Below, piece after piece: positions 1 to 8,732 of a stretch of 64,000 bases of DNA; positions within the stretch are counted from its first letter, which is position 1, and each line of letters starts with the position of its first letter. The position numbers and the translations under genes were made by a program. The notes beneath the pieces are model-generated. The model had not been told where the DNA came from, made no database searches, and saw only the letters and a program-made list of their open reading frames with translations. The stretch comes from Sinomicrobium weinanense (GTDB lineage Bacteria > Bacteroidota > Bacteroidia > Flavobacteriales > Flavobacteriaceae), in NCBI RefSeq assembly GCF_018863395.1, contig NZ_JAHKRR010000009.1, forward strand, positions 62,001 to 126,000, given 5' to 3'.

Positions 1-929
1 GCATCGTCTGAAGTCACCATTTTTTGCCGGTATTCCTTAAAGTGGGGAATGCCTTTGAAATAATTTGTGTAGTGTCTCCGGGTTTCAAATACACCCAGTT
101 TTTCCCCTTTCCAGTCCATAGCCATCTGAAGGTGCCTCCGGGCTGCTTCTACCCTTTCTTCCATCGTGGGCGGAGCCAGGTGTTCACCTGTTTTGAAAAA
201 GTGCTTGACCTCTTTAAAAAACCATGGATTTCCAATACTTGCCCTGCCTATCATGGCACCGTCCAGCCCAAATTTATCGCGCATTTCCACAGCTTTTTCC
301 GGTGTGTCCACATCGCCATTGCCAAAGACGGGAATATGCATCCTGGGATTGTTCTTTACCGCTGCAATAGGGCGCCAGTCAGCCTCTCCCTTGTACATCT
401 GCACCCGGGTACGTCCGTGAATGGATATGGCCTGTATACCAACATCCTGCAGGCGTTCGGCTACCTCTACTATTTTTATGGAATCGCTGTCCCACCCCAG
501 GCGTGTCTTTACGGTAACGGGCAGGTTGGTACGTTTTACCATAGCTTCCGTGAGCTTTATCATCAGCGGTATATCGCGAAGTATCCCGGAACCCGCATTC
601 TTGCATACCACCTTTTTTACCGGGCAGCCGTAATTGATGTCTATGATATCCGGTTGGGACTGTTCTACAATATCCACAGCCTGTAACATGGAGTCGAGTT
701 CCGCGCCGAAGATCTGAATGCCTACGGGACGCTCCTTTTCGTAAATATCCAGCTTCTGGACACTTTTGGCAGCATCCCGTATCAAACCTTCCGAAGAGAT
801 AAACTCGGTATATACCACATCCGCCCCCTGTTCCTTGCAAAGCGCCCGGAAGGGAGGATCGCTCACATCTTCCATCGGCGCCAGCAACAGGGGAAACGCT
901 CCAACTTCTATGTTACCTATCTTAACCAC
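1..929 (-). CDS. dusB: tRNA-dihydrouridine synthase, DusB family (3' end outside window)
   Basis: Flavoenzyme that reduces specific uridines in the tRNA D-loop, using FMN and NADPH. Reading the minus strand gives a start resembling VKIGNIEVGAFPLLLAPMED, then the family blocks DINYGCPVKK (catalytic Cys), VKTRLGWD, SIHGRTR and IPVFGNGDV..GAMIGRASIGNPWFF, which are FMN and substrate-binding motifs. The start is taken as GTG at 929: no in-frame ATG lies upstream, and starting there leaves the conserved N-terminus complete. About 309 codons are present; the C-terminal end runs off position 1. Its promoter box lies about 20 bases upstream. The family is clear; the assignment to DusB rather than another Dus class is by resemblance. 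Confidence 0.9.
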   Translation of the reverse strand, partial: MVKIGNIEVGAFPLLLAPMEDVSDPPFRALCKEQGADVVYTEFISSEGLIRDAAKSVQKLDIYEKERPVGIQIFGAELDSMLQAVDIVEQSQPDIIDINYGCPVKKVVCKNAGSGILRDIPLMIKLTEAMVKRTNLPVTVKTRLGWDSDSIKIVEVAERLQDVGIQAISIHGRTRVQMYKGEADWRPIAAVKNNPRMHIPVFGNGDVDTPEKAVEMRDKFGLDGAMIGRASIGNPWFFKEVKHFFKTGEHLAPPTMEERVEAARRHLQMAMDWKGEKLGVFETRRHYTNYFKGIPHFKEYRQKMVTSDD

Positions 930-950
930 AGTGCTTTAATTTATTGCGGT

Positions 951-959
951 GCAAAGATA
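951..959 (-). promoter_or_regulatory. Bacteroidota -7 promoter box for dusB
   Basis: On the minus strand the bases read TATCTTTGC, a full match to the TAnnTTTG(C) box used by the Bacteroidota primary sigma factor. It sits 21 bases before the GTG start of dusB. No clear TTTG -33 element is visible at the usual spacing. Confidence 0.6.
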
Positions 960-1017
960 AAGCAAAATTTAAGAATGTATCATTAGCTTTAGTACATGTC
1001 AAAAAATTATCAGTTAT

Positions 1018-1215
1018 GACGTAAGACTGCAGGACGTAAGACATAGGACTTTAAAATACACATATAGACCGTCACGGCCAGAACTAACATTTTGGCAACC
1101 ACATAAATTTATAATGACACCCTCTGTCACCCCGAGCCCTTCGACACTTCGACAAGTGATATACTGAGTTTATCGAAGTGCTCAGTGCAGGCGAGCTCAG
1201 TGCAGGCTTTACCTC
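1018..1215. repeat. Intergenic repeats: ACGTAAGAC direct repeat and a dispersed palindromic element
   Basis: This gene-free stretch between dusB and the sulfatase holds ACGTAAGAC twice within about 35 bases. It then holds a segment (about 1081-1146) that recurs imperfectly near 54395-54460, sharing CCTCTGTCACCCCGAGCCC and the bases before it. The following part (TTTATCGAAGTGCTCAG) is related to the CTGAG/TTCGATAAACTCAG repeats at 51.3 and 62.35 kb. No gene is supported here. Confidence 0.7.
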
Positions 1216-1350
1216 CATTCGGTCGGTTCCTGGCAAAGACGCTTTTCCGGTCCTTCCTTCTTTTCAACCAGGTTTCAAAACATTTTCCAGCTAAAAACAC
1301 GGCAAAAACCCCTTTTATTTATTATTTTACCCAACCAAAACTTTAATAAA

Positions 1351-2793
1351 ATGTTTAAGAGAATTTTACTTTTTACGGCGGTTTCGATTGCTATGTTATC
1401 GTGCACAGAAAAGAAAAAACAGGAAACCGGTAATACTACTCCTCCGACTCCACCCAATGTGATCATTATTTTTACCGACGACCAGGGTTATGAAGACGTA
1501 GGCTGTTTCGGCTCGACCGACATTAAAACGCCTCACCTCGACGAGATGGCCCGGGAAGGGATAAAACTCACCAATTTCTACGCCGCGCAGGCGGTATGTT
1601 CGGCTTCCCGGGCTGCGCTTCTCACAGGATGCTATCCCAACAGAATAGGTATTCACAATGCCCTGATGCCCCAGTCTAAAATCGGTTTGAACCCGGATGA
1701 AACCACCCTGGCCGATATGCTCAAAACCAAAGGTTACAGCACTGCTTTGTATGGCAAGTGGCACCTTGGCGACCATCCGGATTTTATGCCCAACAAACAG
1801 GGCTTTGACGATTATTTCGGCATCCTTTTTTCGGGCGATATGTGGCCGCACCACCCGCAACAGGGACCGGTTTTTAATTTCGACCCCTTGCTGTTGTACG
1901 AAAATGAAAAGGTCATCGATACCCTGGACGACCAGTCCATGCTGACCACACAGATCACGGAAAAGGCCGTCAGTTTTATCGAGAATAACAAGGAAAAACC
2001 GTTCTTTCTGTATGTCGCCCATCCACAACCCCATGTGCCGTTGTTTGTTTCCGACAAATTCAAAGGAAAATCGGAAAGAGGGCTTTACGGCGACGTGATC
2101 ATGGAGATCGACTGGTCCGTAGGGCAAATACTCCAATCGCTCGAGGACAATCAACTGGATGAGAACACCCTGGTGATCTTTACTTCCGACAACGGCCCCT
2201 GGCTCGCTTATGGCGACCACGCCGGCTCGGCATATCCTTTCCGGGAAGGGAAGGGGACAGCCTGGGAAGGCGGCCAGCGCGAACCCTTTATCGCCAGGTT
2301 CCCGGGAAAACTGCCCGAAAACAAGACCATAAACACCCCGGTGATGGCCATAGACCTGCTACCCACCATAGCTTCCCTGACCAACAGCGCATTACCGGAA
2401 CAGAAGATCGACGGAAAAAACATATGGGATATCCTCGCAGGCGAAACCAAAGAAAACCCGCATGAAGCCTATTATTTTTACTATAAAGTGAACGAACTCC
2501 AGGGCGTGCGTTACCAGGACTGGAAACTCTATTTCCCTCATACCTACAGAACCATGGAAGGACAGGAACCCGGCAAGGGAGGACAGCCCGGGGAATACAA
2601 ACAGATCGCCCTCGAAGAGATTGAATTATACAACCTGTCTGTCGATTCCACAGAAACTCACAATGTAGCGGAAAAACATCCCGAAGTTGTCGAAAAAATA
2701 GTAGCCCTGGCCAATAAAAAGAGGCAGGAGCTGGGCGATAATCTCCTGGATATAAAAGGCAATGAAAACCGGGAGCCGGGAAAAGTGGAATAG
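1351..2793 (+). CDS. Lipoprotein sulfatase, arylsulfatase type (family S1)
   Basis: Formylglycine-dependent sulfatase that would cleave sulfate esters, most likely from polysaccharides. A lipoprotein signal peptide ends at MLS-C18, so the enzyme is anchored in a membrane facing the periplasm or cell surface. The metal-binding start FTDDQGYEDVG is at about residues 41-51. The sulfatase signature CSASR begins at C83, the cysteine that anaerobic or aerobic maturases convert to formylglycine. GKWHLGD and the later TSDNGP block are also typical. Length is 480 residues, normal for the family. No SusC/SusD pair or glycoside hydrolase is adjacent, so it does not sit in a polysaccharide utilization locus here and its substrate cannot be told. 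No maturase is seen in the window. Confidence 0.9.
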   Translation: MFKRILLFTAVSIAMLSCTEKKKQETGNTTPPTPPNVIIIFTDDQGYEDVGCFGSTDIKTPHLDEMAREGIKLTNFYAAQAVCSASRAALLTGCYPNRIGIHNALMPQSKIGLNPDETTLADMLKTKGYSTALYGKWHLGDHPDFMPNKQGFDDYFGILFSGDMWPHHPQQGPVFNFDPLLLYENEKVIDTLDDQSMLTTQITEKAVSFIENNKEKPFFLYVAHPQPHVPLFVSDKFKGKSERGLYGDVIMEIDWSVGQILQSLEDNQLDENTLVIFTSDNGPWLAYGDHAGSAYPFREGKGTAWEGGQREPFIARFPGKLPENKTINTPVMAIDLLPTIASLTNSALPEQKIDGKNIWDILAGETKENPHEAYYFYYKVNELQGVRYQDWKLYFPHTYRTMEGQEPGKGGQPGEYKQIALEEIELYNLSVDSTETHNVAEKHPEVVEKIVALANKKRQELGDNLLDIKGNENREPGKVE

Positions 2794-2859
2794 CTTTTTC
2801 AAGGGGAAAATTTCTCTTCCCGCTACGCGATTTACAACATAAAATCATCAAAATAAACC

Positions 2860-2868
2860 TATATTTGC
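2860..2868 (+). promoter_or_regulatory. -7 promoter box for lepA
   Basis: TATATTTGC fits TAnnTTTGC exactly. It lies 66 bases before the chosen lepA ATG, predicting a leader of about 60 bases. Confidence 0.6.
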
Positions 2869-2890
2869 AAATTGAACCTATCCTTATCCG

Positions 2891-2909
2891 GCCCGGCTTT
2901 AAACCGGGC
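2891..2909 (+). promoter_or_regulatory. GC-rich hairpin in the lepA leader
   Basis: GCCCGG and CCGGGC pair around a 7-base loop, inside the predicted leader between the promoter box and the ATG at 2935. There is no T-run after it, so it is not an intrinsic terminator. A role in translation or RNA stability is possible but unproven. Confidence 0.45.
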
Positions 2910-2934
2910 TGGAGACGGACATATAACGTTTGCT

Positions 2935-4731
2935 ATGAAGCACATCCGGAATTTTTGCATTATTGCCCATATAGACCACGGTAAAAGTACCCTGGCCGAC
3001 AGGCTGCTGGACTACACCGGATCGGTAACGGAGCGGGAAAAGCAAGACCAGTTACTCGACAATATGGACCTGGAAAGGGAGCGGGGGATCACCATAAAAT
3101 CCCACGCCATCCAGATGGAATACATATACAACGGCGAACAGTATACCCTTAACCTGATAGACACTCCCGGACATGTGGATTTCTCCTATGAGGTATCGCG
3201 GTCCATAGCCGCCTGTGAAGGGGCACTGCTCATCGTGGACGCCGCACAGAGCATACAGGCACAGACCATTTCCAACCTGTACCTGGCCCTGGAAAATGAC
3301 CTGGAGATCATCCCTGTACTCAACAAGATAGACCTCCCCAGCGCCAACCCGGAAGAAGTCACCGACGATATTGTGGACCTGCTGGGCTGTGATCCGGAAG
3401 AAGTTATCCCCGCCAGCGGAAAGACCGGGCTTGGTGTGGACAAGATCCTGGAAGCCATCATAGAACGCGTACCCCCGCCTAAAGGAAATAAGGAAGAACC
3501 CTTACAGGCCATGATCTTCGACTCGGTCTATAACCCGTTCCGGGGTGTTGAAGTTATTTTCCGGGTGATGAATGGTGAGATCACCAAGGGCCAGAAGATA
3601 AAATTCATGGCCACCCAAAAAGAATATTTCGCCGATGAAATAGGCACCCTGAAACTGACCCAGGTTCCGAAAAATACAATTAAAACCGGGGATGTGGGTT
3701 ATCTTATATCCGGGATCAAGGAAGCCCGGGAAGTCAAGGTAGGGGATACCATCACCGATGCCAGGACACCCACACAAAACATGATCGCCGGCTTTGAAAA
3801 TGTCAAGCCTATGGTATTTGCAGGGATCTACCCCGTGGATACCGAAGATTACGAAGAATTGCGGGCCTCTATGGAAAAGCTCCAACTGAATGATGCTTCG
3901 CTGGTCTTCACCCCGGAAAGCTCCGCCGCACTCGGTTTCGGTTTCCGTTGCGGGTTCCTCGGCATGCTTCACATGGAGATCATACAGGAACGCCTGGAAC
4001 GCGAGTTTGACATGACCGTCATCACCACGGTCCCCAACGTATCCTACCTCGCCTATACCAAAAAAGATCCGGAAACGGCTGTCATCGTAAATAACCCGTC
4101 AGACCTTCCCGAACCGTCCAAACTGGACAGGGTAGAGGAACCCTACATCAAGGCTACGATCATTACCAAAGCCGATTATGTAGGCCCCGTGATGAGCCTT
4201 TGTATAGAAAAACGCGGACAGATCACCAATCAGACCTACCTTACTACTGAAAGGGTGGAACTCAACTTTGACATTCCGCTCGCAGAGATCGTATTCGACT
4301 TTTACGACAGGTTAAAGACCGTTTCCAAAGGATATGCTTCGTTCGACTATTCGCCCATAGGCATGCGGGTATCCAAACTGGTCAAAGTGGATATTCTCCT
4401 CAACGGCCAGTCCGTAGATGCACTTTCAGCACTGATACATGCCGATAATGCCTATAATATCGGGAAAAAGATGTGCGAGAAGCTCAAGGAGCTGATCCCG
4501 AGACAGCAATTCGACATCCCGATACAGGCAGCGACAGGGGCAAAGATCATTTCGCGCGAAACCATCAAGGCCCTACGGAAAGACGTGACGGCCAAATGTT
4601 ACGGGGGAGATATTTCCCGTAAACGAAAACTGTTGGAAAAACAGAAAAAAGGTAAAAAACGTATGCGCCAGGTAGGTAATGTGGAGATCCCTCAGCAGGC
4701 GTTTATGGCTGTCTTAAAATTGAATGATTAA
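2935..4731 (+). CDS. lepA: Elongation factor 4 (ribosomal back-translocase LepA)
   Basis: Translational GTPase that acts on stalled or mistranslocated ribosomes. The start at 2935 gives [19 protein letters not shown], the canonical N-terminus and P-loop, and a 598-residue protein, the usual length. The frame stays open for 21 codons upstream, but those codons include the leader hairpin and are not family sequence. G-domain motifs seen: AHIDHGKST (G1), RERGITI (G2), DTPGHVDF (G3) and NKID (G4). The C-terminal LepA-specific domain ends in [17 protein letters not shown] and a typical [11 protein letters not shown] tail. Transcribed alone, with repeat DNA after it. Confidence 0.97.
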   Translation: MKHIRNFCIIAHIDHGKSTLADRLLDYTGSVTEREKQDQLLDNMDLERERGITIKSHAIQMEYIYNGEQYTLNLIDTPGHVDFSYEVSRSIAACEGALLIVDAAQSIQAQTISNLYLALENDLEIIPVLNKIDLPSANPEEVTDDIVDLLGCDPEEVIPASGKTGLGVDKILEAIIERVPPPKGNKEEPLQAMIFDSVYNPFRGVEVIFRVMNGEITKGQKIKFMATQKEYFADEIGTLKLTQVPKNTIKTGDVGYLISGIKEAREVKVGDTITDARTPTQNMIAGFENVKPMVFAGIYPVDTEDYEELRASMEKLQLNDASLVFTPESSAALGFGFRCGFLGMLHMEIIQERLEREFDMTVITTVPNVSYLAYTKKDPETAVIVNNPSDLPEPSKLDRVEEPYIKATIITKADYVGPVMSLCIEKRGQITNQTYLTTERVELNFDIPLAEIVFDFYDRLKTVSKGYASFDYSPIGMRVSKLVKVDILLNGQSVDALSALIHADNAYNIGKKMCEKLKELIPRQQFDIPIQAATGAKIISRETIKALRKDVTAKCYGGDISRKRKLLEKQKKGKKRMRQVGNVEIPQQAFMAVLKLND

Positions 4732-4755
4732 GTTTATAGACTAAATGTAAATCGT

Positions 4756-4780
4756 TACCCTGAAACAAGTTCAGGGTGAC
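4756..4780. repeat. Short palindromic intergenic repeat (ACCCTGAA/TTCAGGGT)
   Basis: ACCCTGAA and TTCAGGGT form a hairpin with a 5-base loop just after lepA. No T-run follows. It belongs to the same CACCCTGA-type repeat family found near 49.76 kb. Confidence 0.5.
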
Positions 4781-4839
4781 GAAAAGACCATTTTCAGACA
4801 TCTCCTAACCTGAATACAATATCATTCTCTTGAAGAAAA

Positions 4840-5628
4840 ATGCCGGTTTTTGAAGGAATTGTTATCTTTATTCAAAACTCAGCATTGGAAATTCCTTTTT
4901 CCTTTAACCTGTTCGGTTATTCCATAAACATCCACCTGGTATTGGAATACCTGGCCTTTTTTGTTGCTTTCCGGTACTATCTGTTTCTGAGGAAAAGAAG
5001 TAACGATACCATCAGCAACACCAACAGGCTATCCATTATACTCGGGGCAGCCATCGGGGCATTCCTGGGCTCCCGGATTGTTGGAGCCTTGGAAAATCCT
5101 TTTTTTATCATCAATGAGATCTCTTTTATTCAACTGCTGAATGTCAAGACCATTATGGGCGGTTTGTTTGGCGGTTTGCTGGGTGTTGAAATTGCTAAAA
5201 AGATCATTGGCGAAACCCGGTCCTCGGGCGATCTGTTCGTATTTCCCATTATTTCCGGCATTTTTATCGGCAGGATCGGTTGTTTTTTATCGGGTATAGA
5301 TGAATTTACCTATGGAAAAGAAACCTCGTTCTTCCTGGGGATGGACCTGGGTGACGGACTGCTCCGGCATCCGCTGGCCCTTTATGAATTGTTGTTTCTG
5401 CTGATCCTCTTCACCGGATTGAAATACATAAAGACCCATATAATACTCCAATCCGGAGAACTCTTTAAATACTTTATGATCGCCTATTTCGGTTTCCGTT
5501 TTTTTATGGAATTTTTAAAACCCAACCTGTTTTTTGTGTTGGGCCTGAGCTCTGTTCAATGGCTTTGTATTGTTTGTTTGCTATATTATCGAAAAATCTT
5601 TTTAAAACCTCTTCTTTATGCCCGTTAG
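4840..5628 (+). CDS. Divergent Lgt-family membrane protein
   Basis: A 262-residue integral membrane protein related to prolipoprotein diacylglyceryl transferase (COG0682), which moves diacylglycerol from phosphatidylglycerol to lipoprotein cysteines. Family traits are about seven hydrophobic segments, MGGLFGGLLG, GRIGCFLSG and RHPLALYE near the C-terminus. It departs from true Lgt at key points. The glycine-rich segment reads TIMGG where functional Lgt has a conserved His (HGG), and the GRxxNFxN signature reads GRIGCFLS, with Cys and Ser replacing Asn residues. It is therefore probably a paralogue acting on another lipid or glycerophosphate substrate. Its stop overlaps the start of the radical SAM gene by 11 bases, so the two are translationally coupled. 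The housekeeping lgt is not in this window. Confidence 0.75.
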   Translation: MPVFEGIVIFIQNSALEIPFSFNLFGYSINIHLVLEYLAFFVAFRYYLFLRKRSNDTISNTNRLSIILGAAIGAFLGSRIVGALENPFFIINEISFIQLLNVKTIMGGLFGGLLGVEIAKKIIGETRSSGDLFVFPIISGIFIGRIGCFLSGIDEFTYGKETSFFLGMDLGDGLLRHPLALYELLFLLILFTGLKYIKTHIILQSGELFKYFMIAYFGFRFFMEFLKPNLFFVLGLSSVQWLCIVCLLYYRKIFLKPLLYAR

Positions 5629-7009
5629 AAAGTACAATTACTACGATTTTACCTTAAGCCTGTGCCCGGAATGCCTGAGGCGTATCGATGCGAAGATCGT
5701 TTTTGAGGACAATAATGTCTTTATGCTGAAAAGGTGCCCCGAACACGGAAACTCCAGGGTGTTGATAGCCGATGATGTGGTGTATTACAAGAACATACGC
5801 AACTACAACAAACCTTCCGAAATGCCGTATACTTTCAATACCAAAACGCATTATGGCTGCCCGTACGATTGCGGATTGTGTCCCGATCACGAACAGCATT
5901 CCTGCCTGACTATCGTTGAGATCACCGACCGCTGCAATTTAACATGCCCGACCTGTTATGCAGAATCATCACCACATTACGGAAGGCACCGCTCTTTTGA
6001 AGAGGTAAAAAAAATGCTGGATACCATTGTTAAAAATGAAAAAGAACCCGATGTGGTGCAGATCAGTGGTGGCGAGCCTACCGTACACCCCGATTTTTTC
6101 AGGATACTGGATTATGCCAAAACCCTGCCGATAAGGCATTTAATGGTAAACACCAACGGAATTAAAATTGCCAAAGACAAAGCCTATGCCGAAAGGCTGA
6201 AAAGTTACACCCCCGATTTTGAGCTTTACCTTCAGTTTGATTCTTTCGAAAAAGAATCGCTCCATACGCTGCGGGGGGCCGACCTCACCAGGATCAGGGA
6301 ACAGGCCATTGAAAACCTCAACGAGGTCAATCTGTCAACCACACTGGTCGTTACTTTACAAAAAGGGCTGAACGATCACGAAATGGGAAAGATCATAGAC
6401 TACGGGCTTCAACAGAAATGTGTTCGCGGAGTTACCTTCCAACCTACACAAATAGCCGGACGTACAGAACATTTCGATGCCGGGCTAAACAGGATCACGC
6501 TTACCGAGACCCGGAGGAAAATACTGGAACAAACCGATGTTTTTAACGAAGACGACCTTATTCCCGTTCCCTGCAACCCCGATGCCCTGGTCATGGGATA
6601 CGCGCTTAAACTCGGCGGAAGTGTCTTTCCGTTGACCCGCTATATCAATCCCGCAGACCTGTTGGACAACAGTAAAAATACCATTGTATATGAACAGGAT
6701 GAAAACCTCCAGGGCAAAATGATAGAACTTTTCAGTACGGGAAATTCGGTAGAATCTGCTGAAAACAATTTAAAATCGATCATGTGTTGCCTGCCCGGTA
6801 TCGATGCCCCGGATTTAGGTTACGACAATCTGTTCCGGGTGATCATCATGCAATTCATCGATGCTTATAATTTTGATGTAAGGGCCATTAAAAAATCTTG
6901 TGTGCATATTGTAAACAAAGACTACAAGATCATCCCGTTCGAGACCATGAACCTGTTTTACAGGGATGACAAACAAACACTTTTAGAAGAACTGAGAAAC
7001 ACTATCTGA
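5618..7009 (+). CDS. Radical SAM enzyme resembling archaeal tetraether synthase (MJ0619/Tes-like)
   Basis: 463 residues. The N-terminus has a zinc-ribbon-like Cys cluster (C16, C19, C40). A second block, CPYDCGLC (C81, C85, C88) followed by C96, leads into the radical SAM motif CNLTCPTC (C106, C110, C113) that binds the SAM-cleaving 4Fe-4S cluster. SGGEPTVHPDF is the SAM-binding GGE motif. The spacing CPxDCGLCPxH, then EITDRCNLTCPTCYA, matches my recall of the MJ0619 family, whose archaeal members join isoprenoid chains into membrane-spanning tetraethers. Bacterial homologues exist with unproven roles. Coupling to an Lgt-like membrane protein and two tiny membrane proteins supports a lipid or lipoprotein substrate. 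The exact reaction is unknown; other methyl- or C-C-forming radical SAM activities are possible. Confidence 0.75.
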   Translation: MPVRKYNYYDFTLSLCPECLRRIDAKIVFEDNNVFMLKRCPEHGNSRVLIADDVVYYKNIRNYNKPSEMPYTFNTKTHYGCPYDCGLCPDHEQHSCLTIVEITDRCNLTCPTCYAESSPHYGRHRSFEEVKKMLDTIVKNEKEPDVVQISGGEPTVHPDFFRILDYAKTLPIRHLMVNTNGIKIAKDKAYAERLKSYTPDFELYLQFDSFEKESLHTLRGADLTRIREQAIENLNEVNLSTTLVVTLQKGLNDHEMGKIIDYGLQQKCVRGVTFQPTQIAGRTEHFDAGLNRITLTETRRKILEQTDVFNEDDLIPVPCNPDALVMGYALKLGGSVFPLTRYINPADLLDNSKNTIVYEQDENLQGKMIELFSTGNSVESAENNLKSIMCCLPGIDAPDLGYDNLFRVIIMQFIDAYNFDVRAIKKSCVHIVNKDYKIIPFETMNLFYRDDKQTLLEELRNTI

Positions 7010-7011
7010 TT

Positions 7012-7218
7012 ATGCAAAACTTAATATTAACCGTAAACGGAGAAGGCTTTGAGATGCTCTTATATTTTATTCTGGCCATTATGTTCGGCCCGCCCGTTCT
7101 GTTTGCCATTATCGGTATCCTCTTCAGAAAACGTAAAACAGTGGCAAAAGTCTTTTACATTCTTGCCGCTGTATACCTGGTTATTGGTTTGGGTTTATGC
7201 GGATCCATGATGCTGTGA
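7012..7218 (+). CDS. Small membrane protein (68 aa), radical SAM operon
   Basis: Starts 2 bases after the radical SAM stop, so it is in the same operon. Two hydrophobic helices (about residues 14-36 and 45-66) flank a basic turn, FRKRKTVAK, suggesting a hairpin in the inner membrane with the loop in the cytoplasm. No family recognised. Confidence 0.65.
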   Translation: MQNLILTVNGEGFEMLLYFILAIMFGPPVLFAIIGILFRKRKTVAKVFYILAAVYLVIGLGLCGSMML

Positions 7219-7277
7219 TTTATTGTTTTTAAGTCAGAAGGCTTGTCAGAACTTTAAGTTTTTATATATTTAACTTA

Positions 7278-7457
7278 ATGAAAAACAAGTTTTTAAAATT
7301 ATCAGGCATCCTTATCTTTATGTTCGGGATCATCGCTTCTACCGTCTACCATACGACCACAAGAGAAGATATCCTGTGGCTGGACTTTGTGCTGGGCACC
7401 ATAACCGGAGTAGGCATCGGCCTTACCATTGCACTGATACGAAAAGCAACTTCATAG
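7278..7457 (+). CDS. Small membrane protein (59 aa)
   Basis: ATG at 7278 opens a 59-codon frame ending TAG at 7457. The product starts MKNKFLKLSG, then has a hydrophobic segment (about 9-22), a polar middle (TTTREDILW) and a second hydrophobic segment (about 37-54) with glycines, ending RKATS. Basic N-terminus and two helices look like a real two-pass protein rather than chance. It lies 60 bases after the previous small membrane gene, same strand, so it is a likely fourth member of that locus. No family recognised. Confidence 0.55.
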   Translation: MKNKFLKLSGILIFMFGIIASTVYHTTTREDILWLDFVLGTITGVGIGLTIALIRKATS

Positions 7458-7614
7458 TAAGGTTTACCGGCCTTCTTTCCATTTCTTATTTTAACACCCC
7501 GGTATTGCATAATTTTCTTAACTTGAACTTCTGATGTATTCCGGTACAGATCGGGTTCCGATATACATGCTCTTAGTACCACAAAATTTTTGTACCACCC
7601 TAAATTTTAAACCT

Positions 7615-8730
7615 ATGCAACTCTCGTACTGGGAAAAAACAGAATGGCTATCTGGTATTGATTTTACCATTATCGGCAGCGGTATAACAGGGCTCAACTG
7701 CGCCCTTGCCCTTCGTGAAAAACACCCGAAATCCCGAATACTGGTCCTGGAAAAAGGCATCCTTCCACAGGGTGCCAGCACCAAAAACGCCGGATTTGCC
7801 TGTTTTGGCAGCATTTCCGAGCTTCTGGACGATCTGAACACCTCTACCGAAGAAGACATGGTAAAACTCGTAGAAAAGCGCTGGAAAGGCCTTCAATTGC
7901 TCCGAAAGAATTTAGGAGATAAGAAGATGGACTATCGGCAATACGGGGGACAGGAATTGTTTCTCAAAGGCAATCCCCAATTTTTTGAAGCCTGTCTGGA
8001 GAACATCGACCGGATCAACGGCCTGTTGCAACCGGTATTCAATGAAGATGTCTTTACGGTCAAAAAAAACATATTCGGTTTCCAGGGCATACAGGACCGC
8101 TATATTTTTACTCCTTTTGAAGGGCAGATAAACACGGGGAAAATGATGCAGGCCCTCTTAAAACTATGCTCCCGTAAGGACATCCGTATACTCAATGCCA
8201 CCGAGGTACTGGATTTCAAAGATACGGGCAATAAAGTGGCCGTAAAGACCGATCGCTTTGAGTTTTCTACCGAAAAACTGTTTATTGCCACCAACGGTTT
8301 TGCATCCAACCTGTTAAAGGAAGATGTTCTCCCTGCCAGGGCGCAGGTACTCGTTACCAAACCTCTTAAAAATCTGAAAATAAAAGGAACTTTTCACCTG
8401 GAAAAAGGATATTATTATTTCCGCAACATACAGGACAGAATACTGTTTGGCGGTGGCAGGAACCTCGATATCAGCGGGGAGACCACCATAGAATTCGGGG
8501 AGACCAGGATTATCCAGGACAGGTTGGAAGAGATCCTGAAAACCGTTATATTGCCTGGCACATCCTATGAAATAGACCAAAGGTGGAGTGGTATCATGGG
8601 TGTGGGAAAACACAAGGACCCTATTGTAAAGCCACTTTCCGGCAACGTGTACTGCGGAGTGCGACTGGGAGGAATAGGCATTGCCATAGGCACGTGGACT
8701 GGAAAAGAACTGGCGGCATTGGCCGATTGA
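7615..8730 (+). CDS. FAD-dependent oxidoreductase, DAO (glycine oxidase/amino-acid dehydrogenase) family
   Basis: 371 residues from the ATG at 7615. The frame is open for 27 codons upstream, but homologues start close to the FAD-binding strand and the upstream codons are unlike a protein start. The Rossmann dinucleotide motif IIGSGITGLNCAL is at about residues 19-32. It is followed by LVLEKG, GASTKNAGFACFGS (FAD contact) and a C-terminal GVRLGGIGIAIGTWTGKELA typical of DAO enzymes. Probably oxidises an amine or amino acid. It is followed after 2 bases by mtgA and may share a transcript, but no functional link is obvious. Confidence 0.8.
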   Translation: MQLSYWEKTEWLSGIDFTIIGSGITGLNCALALREKHPKSRILVLEKGILPQGASTKNAGFACFGSISELLDDLNTSTEEDMVKLVEKRWKGLQLLRKNLGDKKMDYRQYGGQELFLKGNPQFFEACLENIDRINGLLQPVFNEDVFTVKKNIFGFQGIQDRYIFTPFEGQINTGKMMQALLKLCSRKDIRILNATEVLDFKDTGNKVAVKTDRFEFSTEKLFIATNGFASNLLKEDVLPARAQVLVTKPLKNLKIKGTFHLEKGYYYFRNIQDRILFGGGRNLDISGETTIEFGETRIIQDRLEEILKTVILPGTSYEIDQRWSGIMGVGKHKDPIVKPLSGNVYCGVRLGGIGIAIGTWTGKELAALAD

Positions 8731-8732
8731 TT

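Noticed and set aside
24-840. Several long frames (plus and minus) over the first 0.84 kb
   Set aside because: They overlap the DusB coding sequence in other frames; the GTG-start DusB frame explains the region.
4840-5628. Calling this gene lgt
   Set aside because: The conserved His and Asn signature residues of Lgt are replaced, so I call it a divergent homologue rather than the housekeeping enzyme.
7583-7596. Inverted repeat around ACAAAATTTTTGT upstream of the FAD oxidoreductase
   Set aside because: Short, AT-only core and easily produced by chance in AT-rich DNA; not clearly an operator.
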